DNA of 64,000 nt. Origin: Mycobacterium florentinum (GTDB lineage Bacteria; Actinomycetota; Actinomycetes; Mycobacteriales; Mycobacteriaceae). Shown piece after piece: positions 44,073 through 52,995 of this stretch (position 1 is its first letter; the number at the start of each line of letters is the position of its first letter). The notes below the pieces were generated by a model. That model saw only the letters and a program-made list of their open reading frames with translations, had not been told where the DNA came from and made no database searches. The stretch spans positions 3,906,001 through 3,970,000 of the forward strand of contig NZ_AP022576.1 of NCBI RefSeq assembly GCF_010730355.1, written 5' to 3'. A program made the translations under genes and the position numbers.

Positions 44073-44447
44073 CCCCCGTCCGCCACGCTCGGGAGGAGTT
44101 GTCGAGCCTTCCCCGCCCCGGCGCCAGCGAAACGCCACGGCAGGCTGGCGACACGGTGTCCCGACGAGCGACGTAGCCAGAAGCTGGTCGCAACTTCGCT
44201 GCCATCGCGGCTCGCCGACGTCCTGAACAGTCAAGAGTTCTAGCAGGTCAAGGCCGGTCTTCGCCCTCGCCAGGAAGCTTCGCCCGCTGCCGCGGCCATT
44301 TGCCGCGCTGTCGACGGCCATTCGCCCCGACTTTCTTGGCGATTCGGGATTTTTGCGACTCGCGATCCTATTTACTGTGACCCAACTCACTTGGAGGGCC
44401 GCCGGCAACGCGGTTGGTGGGCCCAGACCGGTGGACGGGGGTGGGGT
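44073..44447. other. Non-coding gap, nothing recognised
   Basis: The 375 bases between the SnoaL-like and diguanylate cyclase genes hold no supported gene, operator copy or clear hairpin terminator. Antisense open frames here are arginine-rich shadows. Confidence 0.5.
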
Positions 44448-45521
44448 ATGAAGTGGCTGGCGGCATGGTGGCGGCAGGCCGACCATTTCGACTGGCTGAC
44501 AGGGTACTTGCAAGCACACGGGTTGGGGGTAAACACCCGCAGGCTCATGGCCGGCGTGGCTGCTTCGTTGGTCCTGGTGCCGGCCAACGTGTGGTTCGGT
44601 CCGGAATTTGTGTATCGGCCTGTGGCGCTGACGTATTCCGTGTTGGCCGCCGTGATCGGCGTGTGCATGGCGATGCTCTGGTTGCGCAGGTGGCCGACAC
44701 GGCGCCAGTCCCTTTTCTTCATCCTGACGGGCAGCGTGATTATCGCCATCGGGTGCTTGTGGCAACCCGAGCCGCTGGTCGCGCTGATGGCATGCTCGGC
44801 CCTGGCGGTTCCCGGCGGCTACATCGCTTTTTTCCACACCGCCAATTACATGACCCTCAACTTTTGGCTGGCCAGCACAATTGCGGTCTGGCAAGCAGCT
44901 CGTCTGGCCGCTGCGGGGCAAGTAGTCCTAGCGCTTTCCGGGTCCTTCCTGGTCCTCGAACTCAACCTTGTAGTCCCGTTGGCCATCCAGATCGTCGTGC
45001 GCGCACTGGGGCTGGATTTGCTGCGCGCCAACTGCGACCCGTTGACCGGCCTGCTGAATCGGCGCGCTTGCGATCGGGCCATCGTCGGCCGGATGCTCGT
45101 CGGCTCCAACAGGATGTTCTTGGTGGTGGCCATCCTCGATCTGGACAGCTTTAAAAAGCTCAACGACACCCACGGACATGCCGCCGGCGATCAAGCGCTC
45201 GTCGCGGTAGCGGGTGCCTTGAACGTTGCCTGCGGCGACACCGCTGTCGTCGGTCGCGTCGGCGGCGAGGAATTCTTGGTCGCAGACATCGTGACCGCCG
45301 AACAGAAGTCCGGGTGGGGTCGGCACCTCTGCGATGCGGTAGCCGCGACGAGCGCGCCGGTCACCGCGAGCGTCGGAATCGCCACCCTGGCGTTGCGCAA
45401 TGTCGGCTCCGAACATGCCCACCCCGCGTATCGCCGGTTGGTCGCCGACGCGGACAAAGCGATGTATGAAGCTAAACGGTGCGGGGGCAACCAGACTCGC
45501 CACCGCGAGGTCGCGGTCTGA
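44448..45521 (+). CDS. Membrane diguanylate cyclase (GGDEF)
   Basis: A 357-residue protein that makes cyclic di-GMP from GTP. The N-terminal half has about six membrane helices. The C-terminal GGDEF domain is intact: DPLTGLLNRRA, ILDLDSFKKLNDTHGHAAGD and the signature RVGGEEF near residue 274. No EAL domain is present. The ATG at 44448 follows GGGGGTGGGG. The signal sensed by the membrane part is unknown. Confidence 0.92.
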   Translation: MKWLAAWWRQADHFDWLTGYLQAHGLGVNTRRLMAGVAASLVLVPANVWFGPEFVYRPVALTYSVLAAVIGVCMAMLWLRRWPTRRQSLFFILTGSVIIAIGCLWQPEPLVALMACSALAVPGGYIAFFHTANYMTLNFWLASTIAVWQAARLAAAGQVVLALSGSFLVLELNLVVPLAIQIVVRALGLDLLRANCDPLTGLLNRRACDRAIVGRMLVGSNRMFLVVAILDLDSFKKLNDTHGHAAGDQALVAVAGALNVACGDTAVVGRVGGEEFLVADIVTAEQKSGWGRHLCDAVAATSAPVTASVGIATLALRNVGSEHAHPAYRRLVADADKAMYEAKRCGGNQTRHREVAV

Positions 45522-45537
45522 GCAGAGGGTTTCCCGC

Positions 45538-45828
45538 TCAGTTTTCGGGGGACGGTTGGAAATCCCAACCCGGCGAGGCATTCCAGCCGGGATCCGATTG
45601 CGAGCTCCACCCCGGATTCGTTGGGGGCTGTACACCCGGATCAGGTACGGGATTCCAGCCCGGATCCGAGGGGTCGTCCGCGGCGAATTGACCGGCGCCG
45701 AATTGGGCAGCGGCCGGCTCCGACGGGCCAGCGTTGAGAAGCGCGAGCGTGGCAACGGTTGCGGCGCCGGCGAATAGCACTTGCATCGCGAGGATTTGTC
45801 GACGATGACGGACGGTCGATGATTGCAT
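45538..45828 (-). CDS. Small secreted protein with DPGW repeats
   Basis: A 96-residue protein. Residues about 10-42 look like a signal peptide ending in PAAAQ. The mature part of about 55 residues is made of variants of a proline-glycine-tryptophan unit: DPGWNPV, DPGVQPP, NPGWSSQ, DPGWNAS and SPGWDFQ. It is convergent with the diguanylate cyclase gene. No known family; a cell-wall or surface role is possible. Confidence 0.65.
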   Translation of the reverse strand: MQSSTVRHRRQILAMQVLFAGAATVATLALLNAGPSEPAAAQFGAGQFAADDPSDPGWNPVPDPGVQPPTNPGWSSQSDPGWNASPGWDFQPSPEN

Positions 45829-45903
45829 TCATTAATTTGGCGCTGCGCCGCTAGTCGCAGGCTGGGCCATTGCTATCGATCAGGTGTGAGTGCGCAACCC
45901 GGA

Positions 45904-46470
45904 TCAACGACGAAATCGCCGGGCGACCAGCTTGGTGAATTCGACCGTCGACCGGCGCACGGATTCGAACTCCAGTGACACCAACAACGTGTCCACCATC
46001 GCGAACGGCAGTGTGGTCGCCACGGCCCCGCGGCCGTACTCGATGTGCCATGAGCCGGGGTGAATGGTCAGGCCCCGGGCGCGGCCCCGCTCGAGGCAGG
46101 TGTGTTCACCGGGCATCAGCGTCATGGCTGTCGTATCGTCGCTCTCGAGATCGTAGGAGTCGATGCGCCCGGCCAACAGGAACTTGTGGATGTCCACATG
46201 CTTGTAGCGGCCCGAAAAGCCTTGAGTGCCAGTGGGAGAACCGAAGATCACGATGTACTCGCGGGGGCTGAAGTAGAGAAAGCGGACCTTGCCGAGGATC
46301 CCGCCGGCCTTACTGCCCACCCATCGGCCCGGCGTCGGATCGACCAGGCCGGGGTATTCGTCGGCGAGCAATTCGACGGCCCGCGTGATCAATTCGCCAT
46401 CCTCGAGCGGCAGGCCGACGACTTGTTTGGCGATGTTGTGCAGCGCATCCGGATCGATTTTGTACGGCAT
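45904..46470 (-). CDS. ERG2/sigma-1-receptor-like protein
   Basis: A 188-residue soluble protein that resembles the ERG2 (sterol C8-isomerase)/sigma-1 receptor family of eukaryotes. Matching blocks are EYIVIFGSPTGTQGFSGRY, MPGEHTCLERG, GSWHIEYGRG, where the glutamate corresponds to the ligand-binding Glu172 of the human receptor, and LPFAMVDTLL. The N-terminal membrane anchor of the eukaryotic proteins is absent. The ATG at 46470 has AAGGGA upstream. It is divergent from the TetR-KshA operon. The family match is from memory; ligand and reaction are unknown. Confidence 0.75.
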   Translation of the reverse strand: MPYKIDPDALHNIAKQVVGLPLEDGELITRAVELLADEYPGLVDPTPGRWVGSKAGGILGKVRFLYFSPREYIVIFGSPTGTQGFSGRYKHVDIHKFLLAGRIDSYDLESDDTTAMTLMPGEHTCLERGRARGLTIHPGSWHIEYGRGAVATTLPFAMVDTLLVSLEFESVRRSTVEFTKLVARRFRR

Positions 46471-46558
46471 CAGCACGTCCCTTCACACACCGAGCACCCG
46501 CCGCGAAACTAGCAGCGCTCGGCCGCCACGACCAGAGCTGACTGGGTATGGTTCGACG

Positions 46559-47221
46559 ATGACGCCGGGCCGCGCAGCACAAGAGCGCCCGGACGCGTCC
46601 GACGCGAAAGCCGATGACGCCGCCCGGGGCCGTCCGCGCGACATGCAGCGTCGCGCGGCCGTCATCGCCGCCACCCGGGAACTGTTGATCGCCAGCGGCT
46701 ACGAGGAGATCACGCTGGCCGGCGTCGCCCGCCATGCCGGGGTGTCGCGCCCCTTCGTCTACGAACACTGGGGCAGCAAGTTCGCGCTGGTCGAGGACGC
46801 CATCTTTTCCGTCCCCGGTGAATACCCCGCGATCGACGAACTTCCCTTCGCCGACGCGCTGACCAGCCTGATCACCGGCATGGTCCGAGTCCAATCGGAT
46901 CCCGCCTACCTGGCCGGCATGCCGGGAGTCGCGACCGTGCTCTACAGCCGGCCCGACCTGGTCGAACAGGTCGAAGCGCGGTACATGGCCCCGATCCGGG
47001 CGCTGTGGGTCCGACTGATCGAACGCGGAAAAACCGAGGGCCTGGTGCGGTCCGAGGTCGACGGGAGCGCGCTGATGGACACCGTGCGTGGCGCGGTCAC
47101 GCTGCACACCTCGGTGAACAAGGCGCTCGGCGAGGCCGAACTGATCGCGCATCTGAGGTCGTTGATCATCCACGGGATCACGGTCGGAACGACCATCGAG
47201 GATTTTCCTTACATTGTGTAA
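46559..47221 (+). CDS. TetR-family regulator
   Basis: A 220-residue regulator with an N-terminal helix-turn-helix (EEITLAGVARHAGVSRPFVYEHW) and an unrelated C-terminal ligand domain rich in short acidic helices. It lacks the FHQWR and LNWVPEW marks of the two TetR proteins in the catabolic island. The ATG lies about 90 bases from the divergent ERG2-like gene. It heads an operon with the SDR, whose start lies just past its stop, and probably controls both directions. Confidence 0.88.
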   Translation: MTPGRAAQERPDASDAKADDAARGRPRDMQRRAAVIAATRELLIASGYEEITLAGVARHAGVSRPFVYEHWGSKFALVEDAIFSVPGEYPAIDELPFADALTSLITGMVRVQSDPAYLAGMPGVATVLYSRPDLVEQVEARYMAPIRALWVRLIERGKTEGLVRSEVDGSALMDTVRGAVTLHTSVNKALGEAELIAHLRSLIIHGITVGTTIEDFPYIV

Positions 47222-47234
47222 GGTGATGGCGCCA

Positions 47235-48002
47235 ATGACTTCGCTGCACGCGCAATTCGACCTCACCGGGCGCACCGCCGTCGTCACCGGCGGCACGCGC
47301 GGCATCGGGCTGGCCATTGCCGAGGGGTTGGTCGAGTGCGGGGCCAATGTGGTTGTCGCCAGCCGAAAGGCCGATGCGTGTGCCGCGGCGGCCGACAAGC
47401 TGCAGGCGCTGGGCGGCGGTCGGGCCGTCGGCGTCCCCACGCACCTGGGGGACCTGGAGGCCATCGATCGTCTCGTCGACGCGACCGTCGCGGAGTTCGG
47501 CGGGATCGACATGGTGGTCAACAACGCCGCCAATGCCTTGTCGCTGCCGCTGGGCGAGTTCACCGCCGAAGCGTGGTCGAAGTCGTTCTCGGTCAACCTC
47601 CAAGGTCCCGTCTTCCTGATCCAGTCGGCGTTGCCGCACCTGCGCAAGAGTGAGCACGCGTCGATCCTCAACGTCGTCTCCGCCGGCGCCTTCATTTATT
47701 CACCGGCGGTGTCGATGTACTCCGCGGCCAAGGCCGCGATGGTCTCGTTCACCCGCTCCATGGCCGCGGCGTTCGCAGCGCAAGGCATTCGCGTCAATGC
47801 CCTGGCGCCCGGCTCGGTCGACACCGACATGGCGCGGGCCAACCCGCCGGAGTTCATCGAGGTGATGAAGGCAGCCGCGCTGCTCAAGCGGATCGCCGAC
47901 CCTGCCGAAATGGTGCCTCCCGCGCTGTTGTTGCTTTCTGACGCAGGCAGTTTCATCACGGGGCAGACCATCATCGCCGACGGTGGAATGGTCGCCAGGT
48001 AG
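47235..48002 (+). CDS. Short-chain dehydrogenase/reductase
   Basis: A 255-residue SDR with TGGTRGIG, NNAANALS in place of NNAG, a serine in NVVSAGAF and catalytic YSAAK. Arg and Lys after strand 2 (VASRKAD) suggest NADP, an inference. Start options are ATG at 47226 or 47235; I prefer 47235, giving MTSLHAQFDLTGRTAVV. It belongs to the TetR-SDR-SnoaL-crotonase-oxidase-KshA operon. Confidence 0.88.
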   Translation: MTSLHAQFDLTGRTAVVTGGTRGIGLAIAEGLVECGANVVVASRKADACAAAADKLQALGGGRAVGVPTHLGDLEAIDRLVDATVAEFGGIDMVVNNAANALSLPLGEFTAEAWSKSFSVNLQGPVFLIQSALPHLRKSEHASILNVVSAGAFIYSPAVSMYSAAKAAMVSFTRSMAAAFAAQGIRVNALAPGSVDTDMARANPPEFIEVMKAAALLKRIADPAEMVPPALLLLSDAGSFITGQTIIADGGMVAR

Positions 48003-48004
48003 GA

Positions 48005-48451
48005 ATGGCAATCATGACCGGCGCAGACGGCGCAACGCGCGAAGCCAACAAGCAAACACTCCGGCGGGCGATGGACGGCATCGGCGCGCTCGACCTCGAC
48101 GCCGTCGTCGCCGAGCTCCATGACGGTGTTCGGTTCGAATTACCTTACGAGGAAGCGGTTCCCGACTCCGGCATGGACGGCATCCGCACCCTGCTCGGTT
48201 CGATGTTCGGCATGTTCGGAAAATTCACGATCACACTCACCGACATCTACGACCTGCTCGACCCGAACATGTTGGTGGCGCGCTACCGCGGCGACGCGCT
48301 GGGTCGTGACAAGCCCGTCGTGTACCGAAACGACTACATCGGCGTGTTCGAGTTCCGCGACGGCAAGATCACGCTGTGGCGGGAGTTCGACAACCCCATG
48401 GTGTCGGCCGCAATGGTCGCCGGGTTCGCCGCGGACGGGGCAAGCGCGTGA
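48005..48451 (+). CDS. SnoaL-like (NTF2-fold) protein
   Basis: A 148-residue NTF2-fold protein with TLRRAMDGIGALDLDAVVAEL, FELPYEEAVPDSGMDGIRTLL and FRDGKITLWREFDNP, typical of SnoaL-like polyketide or steroid-isomerase relatives. The start could be the ATG at 48005 or 48014. Its stop overlaps the crotonase start (GTGA). A role as isomerase or cyclase helper in the operon is possible. Confidence 0.82.
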   Translation: MAIMTGADGATREANKQTLRRAMDGIGALDLDAVVAELHDGVRFELPYEEAVPDSGMDGIRTLLGSMFGMFGKFTITLTDIYDLLDPNMLVARYRGDALGRDKPVVYRNDYIGVFEFRDGKITLWREFDNPMVSAAMVAGFAADGASA

Positions 48452-49296
48452 GCACCGATACGGCGATCACCGTCGAGCGGTTAGACGACGGTGCGATCGC
48501 GATCCTGACGATCAATCGTCCGCAGCGCCGAAATGCCTTGGACTCACAGACTCTCGTCGAACTGCATCGCCTGCTGGACACGTTGAACGGTGATCCCGCG
48601 CTGCGCGCGATCGTGGTGACGGGCCAAGGCGTCTCGTTCTGCGCGGGCGCCGACCTGAGGTCGCAGCCGGACGATCTCTGCGACAGCGCGGGTGTCCCGT
48701 ACGCCGAGCTGCGCTCCGCGGCCACCTCGACCGTCGCTGTCACGATGGCCGCGCAGGAGCTCATGGCGTCGGCCTTCGAGAAGATCCACCGGCTGCGGGT
48801 CCCGGTGATCGCCGCGGTCAACGGATTCGCGTTGGGCGGTGGCTTCGCGCTGGCGTTGGCCTGTGACATCCGGTACGCGGTCGAATCGGCAACGTTCGGT
48901 GCGGTTTTCATCCGGCACGGGGTGTCGGCGTGCGACATGGGCACCAGCTACTTTCTGCCGCGTCTGGTCGGAGCGTCGCGGGCCGCCGAGCTGATGCTCA
49001 CCGGACGGGTTTTCGGCGCGGCCGAAGCGGTCGCCATCGGATTGGTCCTCGAGGTCCTCGACGCGGCGAGCCTGCTCGACACCGCGGTCGCGAAAGCCCG
49101 TGAGATAGCCCAGAACTCGCCCTTGGCGGTCTGGATGACCAAGGAAACGATGTGGCAGACCGTCGACTCGCCGAGTCTGCGTCACGCGCTCGACATCGAA
49201 AACCGGACACAGGTGATGTGTACGGGCACGGGGGATCTGGCCAACTCGTTCGCCGCCTTTCGCGACGAAGGGTCCGCTCGATGGAACCCACTGTGA
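48448..49296 (+). CDS. Enoyl-CoA hydratase/isomerase family protein
   Basis: A 282-residue crotonase with ILTINRPQRRNALD, oxyanion block CAGADLRSQ and GGGFALALACDIR. As in the gene at 37079, both classical catalytic glutamates are absent: Ala in GGGFALA and Phe in GAVFIRHG. The downstream TSYFLPRLVG matches the SYFLPRLIG of 37079, so the two may share a non-hydratase reaction type. The GTG start is fixed by overlap with the SnoaL-like stop. Confidence 0.87.
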   Translation: MSTDTAITVERLDDGAIAILTINRPQRRNALDSQTLVELHRLLDTLNGDPALRAIVVTGQGVSFCAGADLRSQPDDLCDSAGVPYAELRSAATSTVAVTMAAQELMASAFEKIHRLRVPVIAAVNGFALGGGFALALACDIRYAVESATFGAVFIRHGVSACDMGTSYFLPRLVGASRAAELMLTGRVFGAAEAVAIGLVLEVLDAASLLDTAVAKAREIAQNSPLAVWMTKETMWQTVDSPSLRHALDIENRTQVMCTGTGDLANSFAAFRDEGSARWNPL

Positions 49297-49315
49297 CTCG
49301 GAAAGGTAACTGAGT

Positions 49316-50419
49316 ATGGCGAATGCCCTGTGTGAGCGCCTCGGTATCGAGTTCCCGCTGTTCGCGTTCTCGCACTGTCGCGACGTCGTCGCCGAGGTCA
49401 GCAAGGCCGGGGGATACGGCGTGCTGGGGGCGCTGGCCTACAACGCCGAGCGCCTCGAGGTCGAGCTGTCCTGGATCGACGAGCACGTCGGTGGCAAGCC
49501 CTACGGCGTGGATTTCGCAATGCCGGAGAAGTTCGTCGGCAAGGGTGAGCCCTACAGCCTCGATGCGCTGCGTGAGCTCATCCCGGCCAGTCACACCGAA
49601 CACATGGAGGAAGTGCTCGCTAACCACGGTGTGCCGCCGCTGCCGGAGGACGCCGAGCGGCGGGTGATCGCGGCCGGTCTCGGCGTCGAGGCGGAAGGGC
49701 CCGGCCAGGTGGAGGTCGCGCTTCGTCACCCGGTGTCGATGGTCGTCAACGCGCTGGGCCCGCCACCGGCGTACGCCGTCGAGGCCGCACACGAAAAGGG
49801 CGTCCTGGTAGGTGCATTGAGTGGCTCGCCGCGCCATGCCCGGCGCAACGTCGACGCCGGCGTGGACGTGATCATCGCCCAGGGCGGCGAGGCCGGCGGA
49901 CACACCGGCGAGATCTCCACGATGGTGCTGGTGCCCGCGGTCGTCGACGAGGTCGGACCCGACATCCCCGTGCTGGCTGCGGGGGGCATCGGGAACGGTC
50001 GACAGATGGCGGCCGCGATGGCTCTGGGGGCGCAGGGCGCTTGGACTGGATCGCTGTGGCTGACGGTCGCCGAGGCGTCGACCGAACCGTGGGTCGTCGA
50101 GAACCTCTTGAAGGCCGGGTACTCCGACACGGTGCGGTCGCGCGCGATGACCGGCAAGCCGGCCAGGCAGATCCGCACCGAATGGACCGAGGCCTGGGAC
50201 GGCCCCGACAACCCGGAACCTTTGCCAATGCCGTTGCAAGGCATCATCTATGCCGATGCTTCCGCACGGTTCATGCGGGCGCGGTCGAGCGCGTTGTCGG
50301 GCTCTCCGGCGGGGCAGATCGTCGGGTCGATCAACAAGGTGCGGCGCTCGCGGGAGGTCGTTCTCGACATCGTCGAGGAATGGCTGACCACCGTGCGGCG
50401 ACTGGCGGAAGACGACTGA
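49316..50419 (+). CDS. Nitronate monooxygenase-family FMN protein
   Basis: A 367-residue TIM-barrel flavoprotein of the nitronate monooxygenase/2-nitropropane dioxygenase family. It has GIEFPLFAFSHCRDVVAEVSK, QGGEAGGHTGEISTM, the phosphate-binding AAGGIGNGRQMAAAMALGAQG segment and an insertion near residues 70-100. Many members in lipid operons have no known nitronate role and may act as flavin reductases or oxidases. It precedes the Rieske oxygenase gene by 12 bases. Confidence 0.88.
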   Translation: MANALCERLGIEFPLFAFSHCRDVVAEVSKAGGYGVLGALAYNAERLEVELSWIDEHVGGKPYGVDFAMPEKFVGKGEPYSLDALRELIPASHTEHMEEVLANHGVPPLPEDAERRVIAAGLGVEAEGPGQVEVALRHPVSMVVNALGPPPAYAVEAAHEKGVLVGALSGSPRHARRNVDAGVDVIIAQGGEAGGHTGEISTMVLVPAVVDEVGPDIPVLAAGGIGNGRQMAAAMALGAQGAWTGSLWLTVAEASTEPWVVENLLKAGYSDTVRSRAMTGKPARQIRTEWTEAWDGPDNPEPLPMPLQGIIYADASARFMRARSSALSGSPAGQIVGSINKVRRSREVVLDIVEEWLTTVRRLAEDD

Positions 50420-50431
50420 GGAGGAAACGCT

Positions 50432-51568
50432 GTGGTCACCACCAACAACGACGTACGGGACATCGACACCGGCGTACCCATGACGCGCTTTGCCCGCGGC
50501 TGGCACTGCATCGGCCTGGCCGAAGACTTCCGCGACGGAAAGCCGCACGCCATCAACGCATTCGGCACGCGCCTGGTGGCTTTCGCCGACTCGGAGGGCG
50601 AGGTGCACGTCCTCGACGCGTACTGCCGGCACATGGGGGGTGACCTGTCCCAGGGGACTGTCAAGGGTGATTCGGTGGCATGCCCGTTTCACGACTGGCG
50701 CTGGCAGGGGTCGACCGGGCGCTGCTCGCTGGTGCCCTATGCCAAGCGCACTCCCCGACTGGCGCGGACGCGGCGCTGGCCCACCGGAGAGGTCAACGGC
50801 CAACTGCTCGTCTGGCACGATCCCGAGGGATCGACGCCCGCCCCCGAGCTCTTCCCGCCGACGATCGACGGTTACGCCGAAGGACAGTGGTCGCCGTGGT
50901 CGTGGAACTCCATCCTGATCGAGGGGTCACACTGCCGCGAGATCGTCGACAACAACGTCGATATGGCGCACTTCTTCTACATCCACCACGCGTACCCGAC
51001 GTTCTTCAAGAACATCATCGAAGGCCACACCGCGACGCAGATCATGGAGTCAAAGGCCCGCCCCGATACCACGAAGAATTACGACAAGCTCTGGGAAGGA
51101 ACGAAGCTTCGTTCCGAGGCAACGTATTTCGGCCCCGCCTACATGATCAACTGGCTGCATAACGACGTGGCACCGGACTTCACGATCGAAGTGGCGCTGA
51201 TCAACTGCCACTATCCGGTCACCCACGACTCGTTCGTGCTGCAGTGGGGCGTGGCGGTCCAGGAACTGGCCGGCCTGCCGGCGGACAAGGCGGCCAAGCT
51301 CGCCGCCGCGATGAGCCGATCGTTCGGCGAGGGCTTCCTCGAAGACGTCGAGATCTGGAAGCACAAGACACGCATCGAAAACCCGTTGCTCACCGAGGAG
51401 GACGGCGCGGTGTATCAGCACCGGCGCTGGTACGAACAGTTCTACGTCGACGCCGCCGACGTCACCGCGGAGATGACCGACCGCTTCGAAATCGAGATAG
51501 ACACCAACCACGCCAACAGGTTTTGGCAACACGAGGTCGCCGAGAACCTCGCCGCGGCCGCCCAGTAG
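50432..51568 (+). CDS. kshA: Rieske oxygenase, KshA-like (3-ketosteroid 9-alpha-hydroxylase type)
   Basis: A 378-residue Rieske non-heme iron oxygenase closely resembling KshA, the oxygenase of 3-ketosteroid 9-alpha-hydroxylase. Rieske ligands are Cys65, His67, Cys84 and His87 (YCRHMGGDLSQGTVKGD and ACPFHDWRW). The mononuclear iron site has His180 and His185 in NNVDMAHFFYIHH and a late Asp in EDVEIWKHKTRI. GGAGGAAA precedes the GTG. The KshB reductase is not nearby. Outside the cholesterol locus such paralogues differ in substrate, so steroid specificity is only a guess. Confidence 0.88.
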   Translation: MVTTNNDVRDIDTGVPMTRFARGWHCIGLAEDFRDGKPHAINAFGTRLVAFADSEGEVHVLDAYCRHMGGDLSQGTVKGDSVACPFHDWRWQGSTGRCSLVPYAKRTPRLARTRRWPTGEVNGQLLVWHDPEGSTPAPELFPPTIDGYAEGQWSPWSWNSILIEGSHCREIVDNNVDMAHFFYIHHAYPTFFKNIIEGHTATQIMESKARPDTTKNYDKLWEGTKLRSEATYFGPAYMINWLHNDVAPDFTIEVALINCHYPVTHDSFVLQWGVAVQELAGLPADKAAKLAAAMSRSFGEGFLEDVEIWKHKTRIENPLLTEEDGAVYQHRRWYEQFYVDAADVTAEMTDRFEIEIDTNHANRFWQHEVAENLAAAAQ

Positions 51569-51627
51569 TAGCCCTGCGCTCCGATGCGGGAGGAAAGTTC
51601 TCCTGGCCATGTGCCGCGGTTCGCCGC

Positions 51628-51798
51628 ATGCTGGATGGGGTGCATTCGAAGGGTGTCGCGGGGGTCGCAATCACGGGAGGAACTCGCGGCATCGGTCTCG
51701 CCGACGGCACTCAAAGTGCAGCGGTGGCATACCAATTAGGCGATCTCGAGGTATGGGACGCCGGACGGTTCGACGCGTTCCTGGTGCGCCCCGCCTGA
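51628..51798 (+). pseudogene. Possible SDR remnant
   Basis: A 56-codon stretch reading GVAGVAITGGTRGIGLAD near its start, which is the N-terminal cofactor motif of an SDR, then losing all similarity before a stop at 51798. It looks like the two ends of a deleted SDR gene between the KshA-like and glycosyltransferase genes. It is too short to be functional, and a chance motif cannot be excluded. Confidence 0.3.
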
Positions 51799-51822
51799 CG
51801 TCCGGAACGTTGAGGTCAAGCC

Positions 51823-52944
51823 ATGCGGATACTGTTCAGCTGCGTACCCGGACACGGGCACCTCATACCGCTGTTACCTCTAGCCCGGGCCTTCAGGACG
51901 CGGGGACACCGCGTCGCAGTCATGGTTCCCCCTGCCTACGTTCCGGTTGTGTCGGCCGAAGATCTGGAAGTGTTGGTCGCGGGCGCGGACAATCCGTCCG
52001 TGATCGCGGAGGTCATCCGGCGCACCGGTGAAGATGTCAGGGGTGAGTGCACTCGTGAAGCGATACTCGAAGCGTTTACCACCGCCCGAATCGATATGTC
52101 GATCGACGACGCGCTGCCCGCGGCGCAAGCCTGGCGCCCGGACCTGGTAGTCCATGACCTGACGGACTACGTTGGGCCGTTTCTTGCCGCGGCCTGCGAC
52201 GTTGAAAGGGTCTCCCACACCTTCGGCGCCGACGTATCCGCGGATATGGTCCAGGACGCCGAGGTACGCGCTGCCGCCGATTACCTGGCGCGCGGTGTGC
52301 GATGGCGACCGTCCCGGTGGGTCGTCGATATCTGCCCGGCTGATCTGCAGGTGCATGGATGGCGGGCGCCGCCGGGATGGCTACCCATGCGGCCCGAGGC
52401 GCATCGGTCGCCCAGCACCTCGCAACCCGGGAATCCAAAGCCCTTGGCGCGCAGGCCCGGGGTCCTGGTGACGTTCGGCACCGTGTACAGCGATCCCGGC
52501 GTGCTCAGTCCCATTATCCGGGCATTGTCACAGCACGACCTTTCGTTGCGAGTCACGCTCGGCCTGAACGCATCACCGTGCGAATTCGCGGTCGACAGTG
52601 AATTCGTCAGCTTCGAAGAGTTCCTCCCATACCGTGAACTCCTTGAGGGCGTGGACGTCGTGGTGTCGCATGGCGGCGCCGGCACTAATCTTGGTGCGCT
52701 TACCCGCGGTCTTCCGCTGGTGCTCGCGCCCCGGGGCGCCGATCAGGCTGGTCAAGCCGAGCGAGTCGCGGCGGCGGGCGCCGGGATCTGCATTCCGCAC
52801 GACGCGTTCAGTCCAGATCGAATTGTCCTGGCGGTCAACGAAATTATGCGAAATTCGAGCTATCGGGCGGCTGCCCGCAGGATTGCCAGGCAAATCGGCG
52901 ACATGCCCTCAGCAGACGATGTCGCAGCATTGCTGGTCAACTAA
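51823..52944 (+). CDS. GT1-type glycosyltransferase (GT-B fold)
   Basis: A 373-residue UDP-sugar-dependent transferase of the macrolide/flavonoid glycosyltransferase type. The N-terminus CVPGHGHLIPLLPLARAF is typical, and the C-terminal donor site has VVSHGGAGTNLGAL and RGADQAGQAERVA. A short VLVTFGTVYSD strand begins the second domain. It lies downstream of the KshA-like operon on the same strand. The acceptor is unknown; a hydroxylated isoprenoid or steroid would fit the context. Confidence 0.88.
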   Translation: MRILFSCVPGHGHLIPLLPLARAFRTRGHRVAVMVPPAYVPVVSAEDLEVLVAGADNPSVIAEVIRRTGEDVRGECTREAILEAFTTARIDMSIDDALPAAQAWRPDLVVHDLTDYVGPFLAAACDVERVSHTFGADVSADMVQDAEVRAAADYLARGVRWRPSRWVVDICPADLQVHGWRAPPGWLPMRPEAHRSPSTSQPGNPKPLARRPGVLVTFGTVYSDPGVLSPIIRALSQHDLSLRVTLGLNASPCEFAVDSEFVSFEEFLPYRELLEGVDVVVSHGGAGTNLGALTRGLPLVLAPRGADQAGQAERVAAAGAGICIPHDAFSPDRIVLAVNEIMRNSSYRAAARRIARQIGDMPSADDVAALLVN

Positions 52945-52995
52945 AGGCTAAAGCCGCCAACGATATTGACCAGCTGCCGATCGTGGCTTATCGGG

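Noticed and set aside
48998..50818. 606-codon minus-strand open frame
   Set aside because: It lies opposite the crotonase, nitronate-type oxidase and KshA-like genes, has arginine/proline/histidine-rich composition and matches no family; it is a GC-rich shadow.
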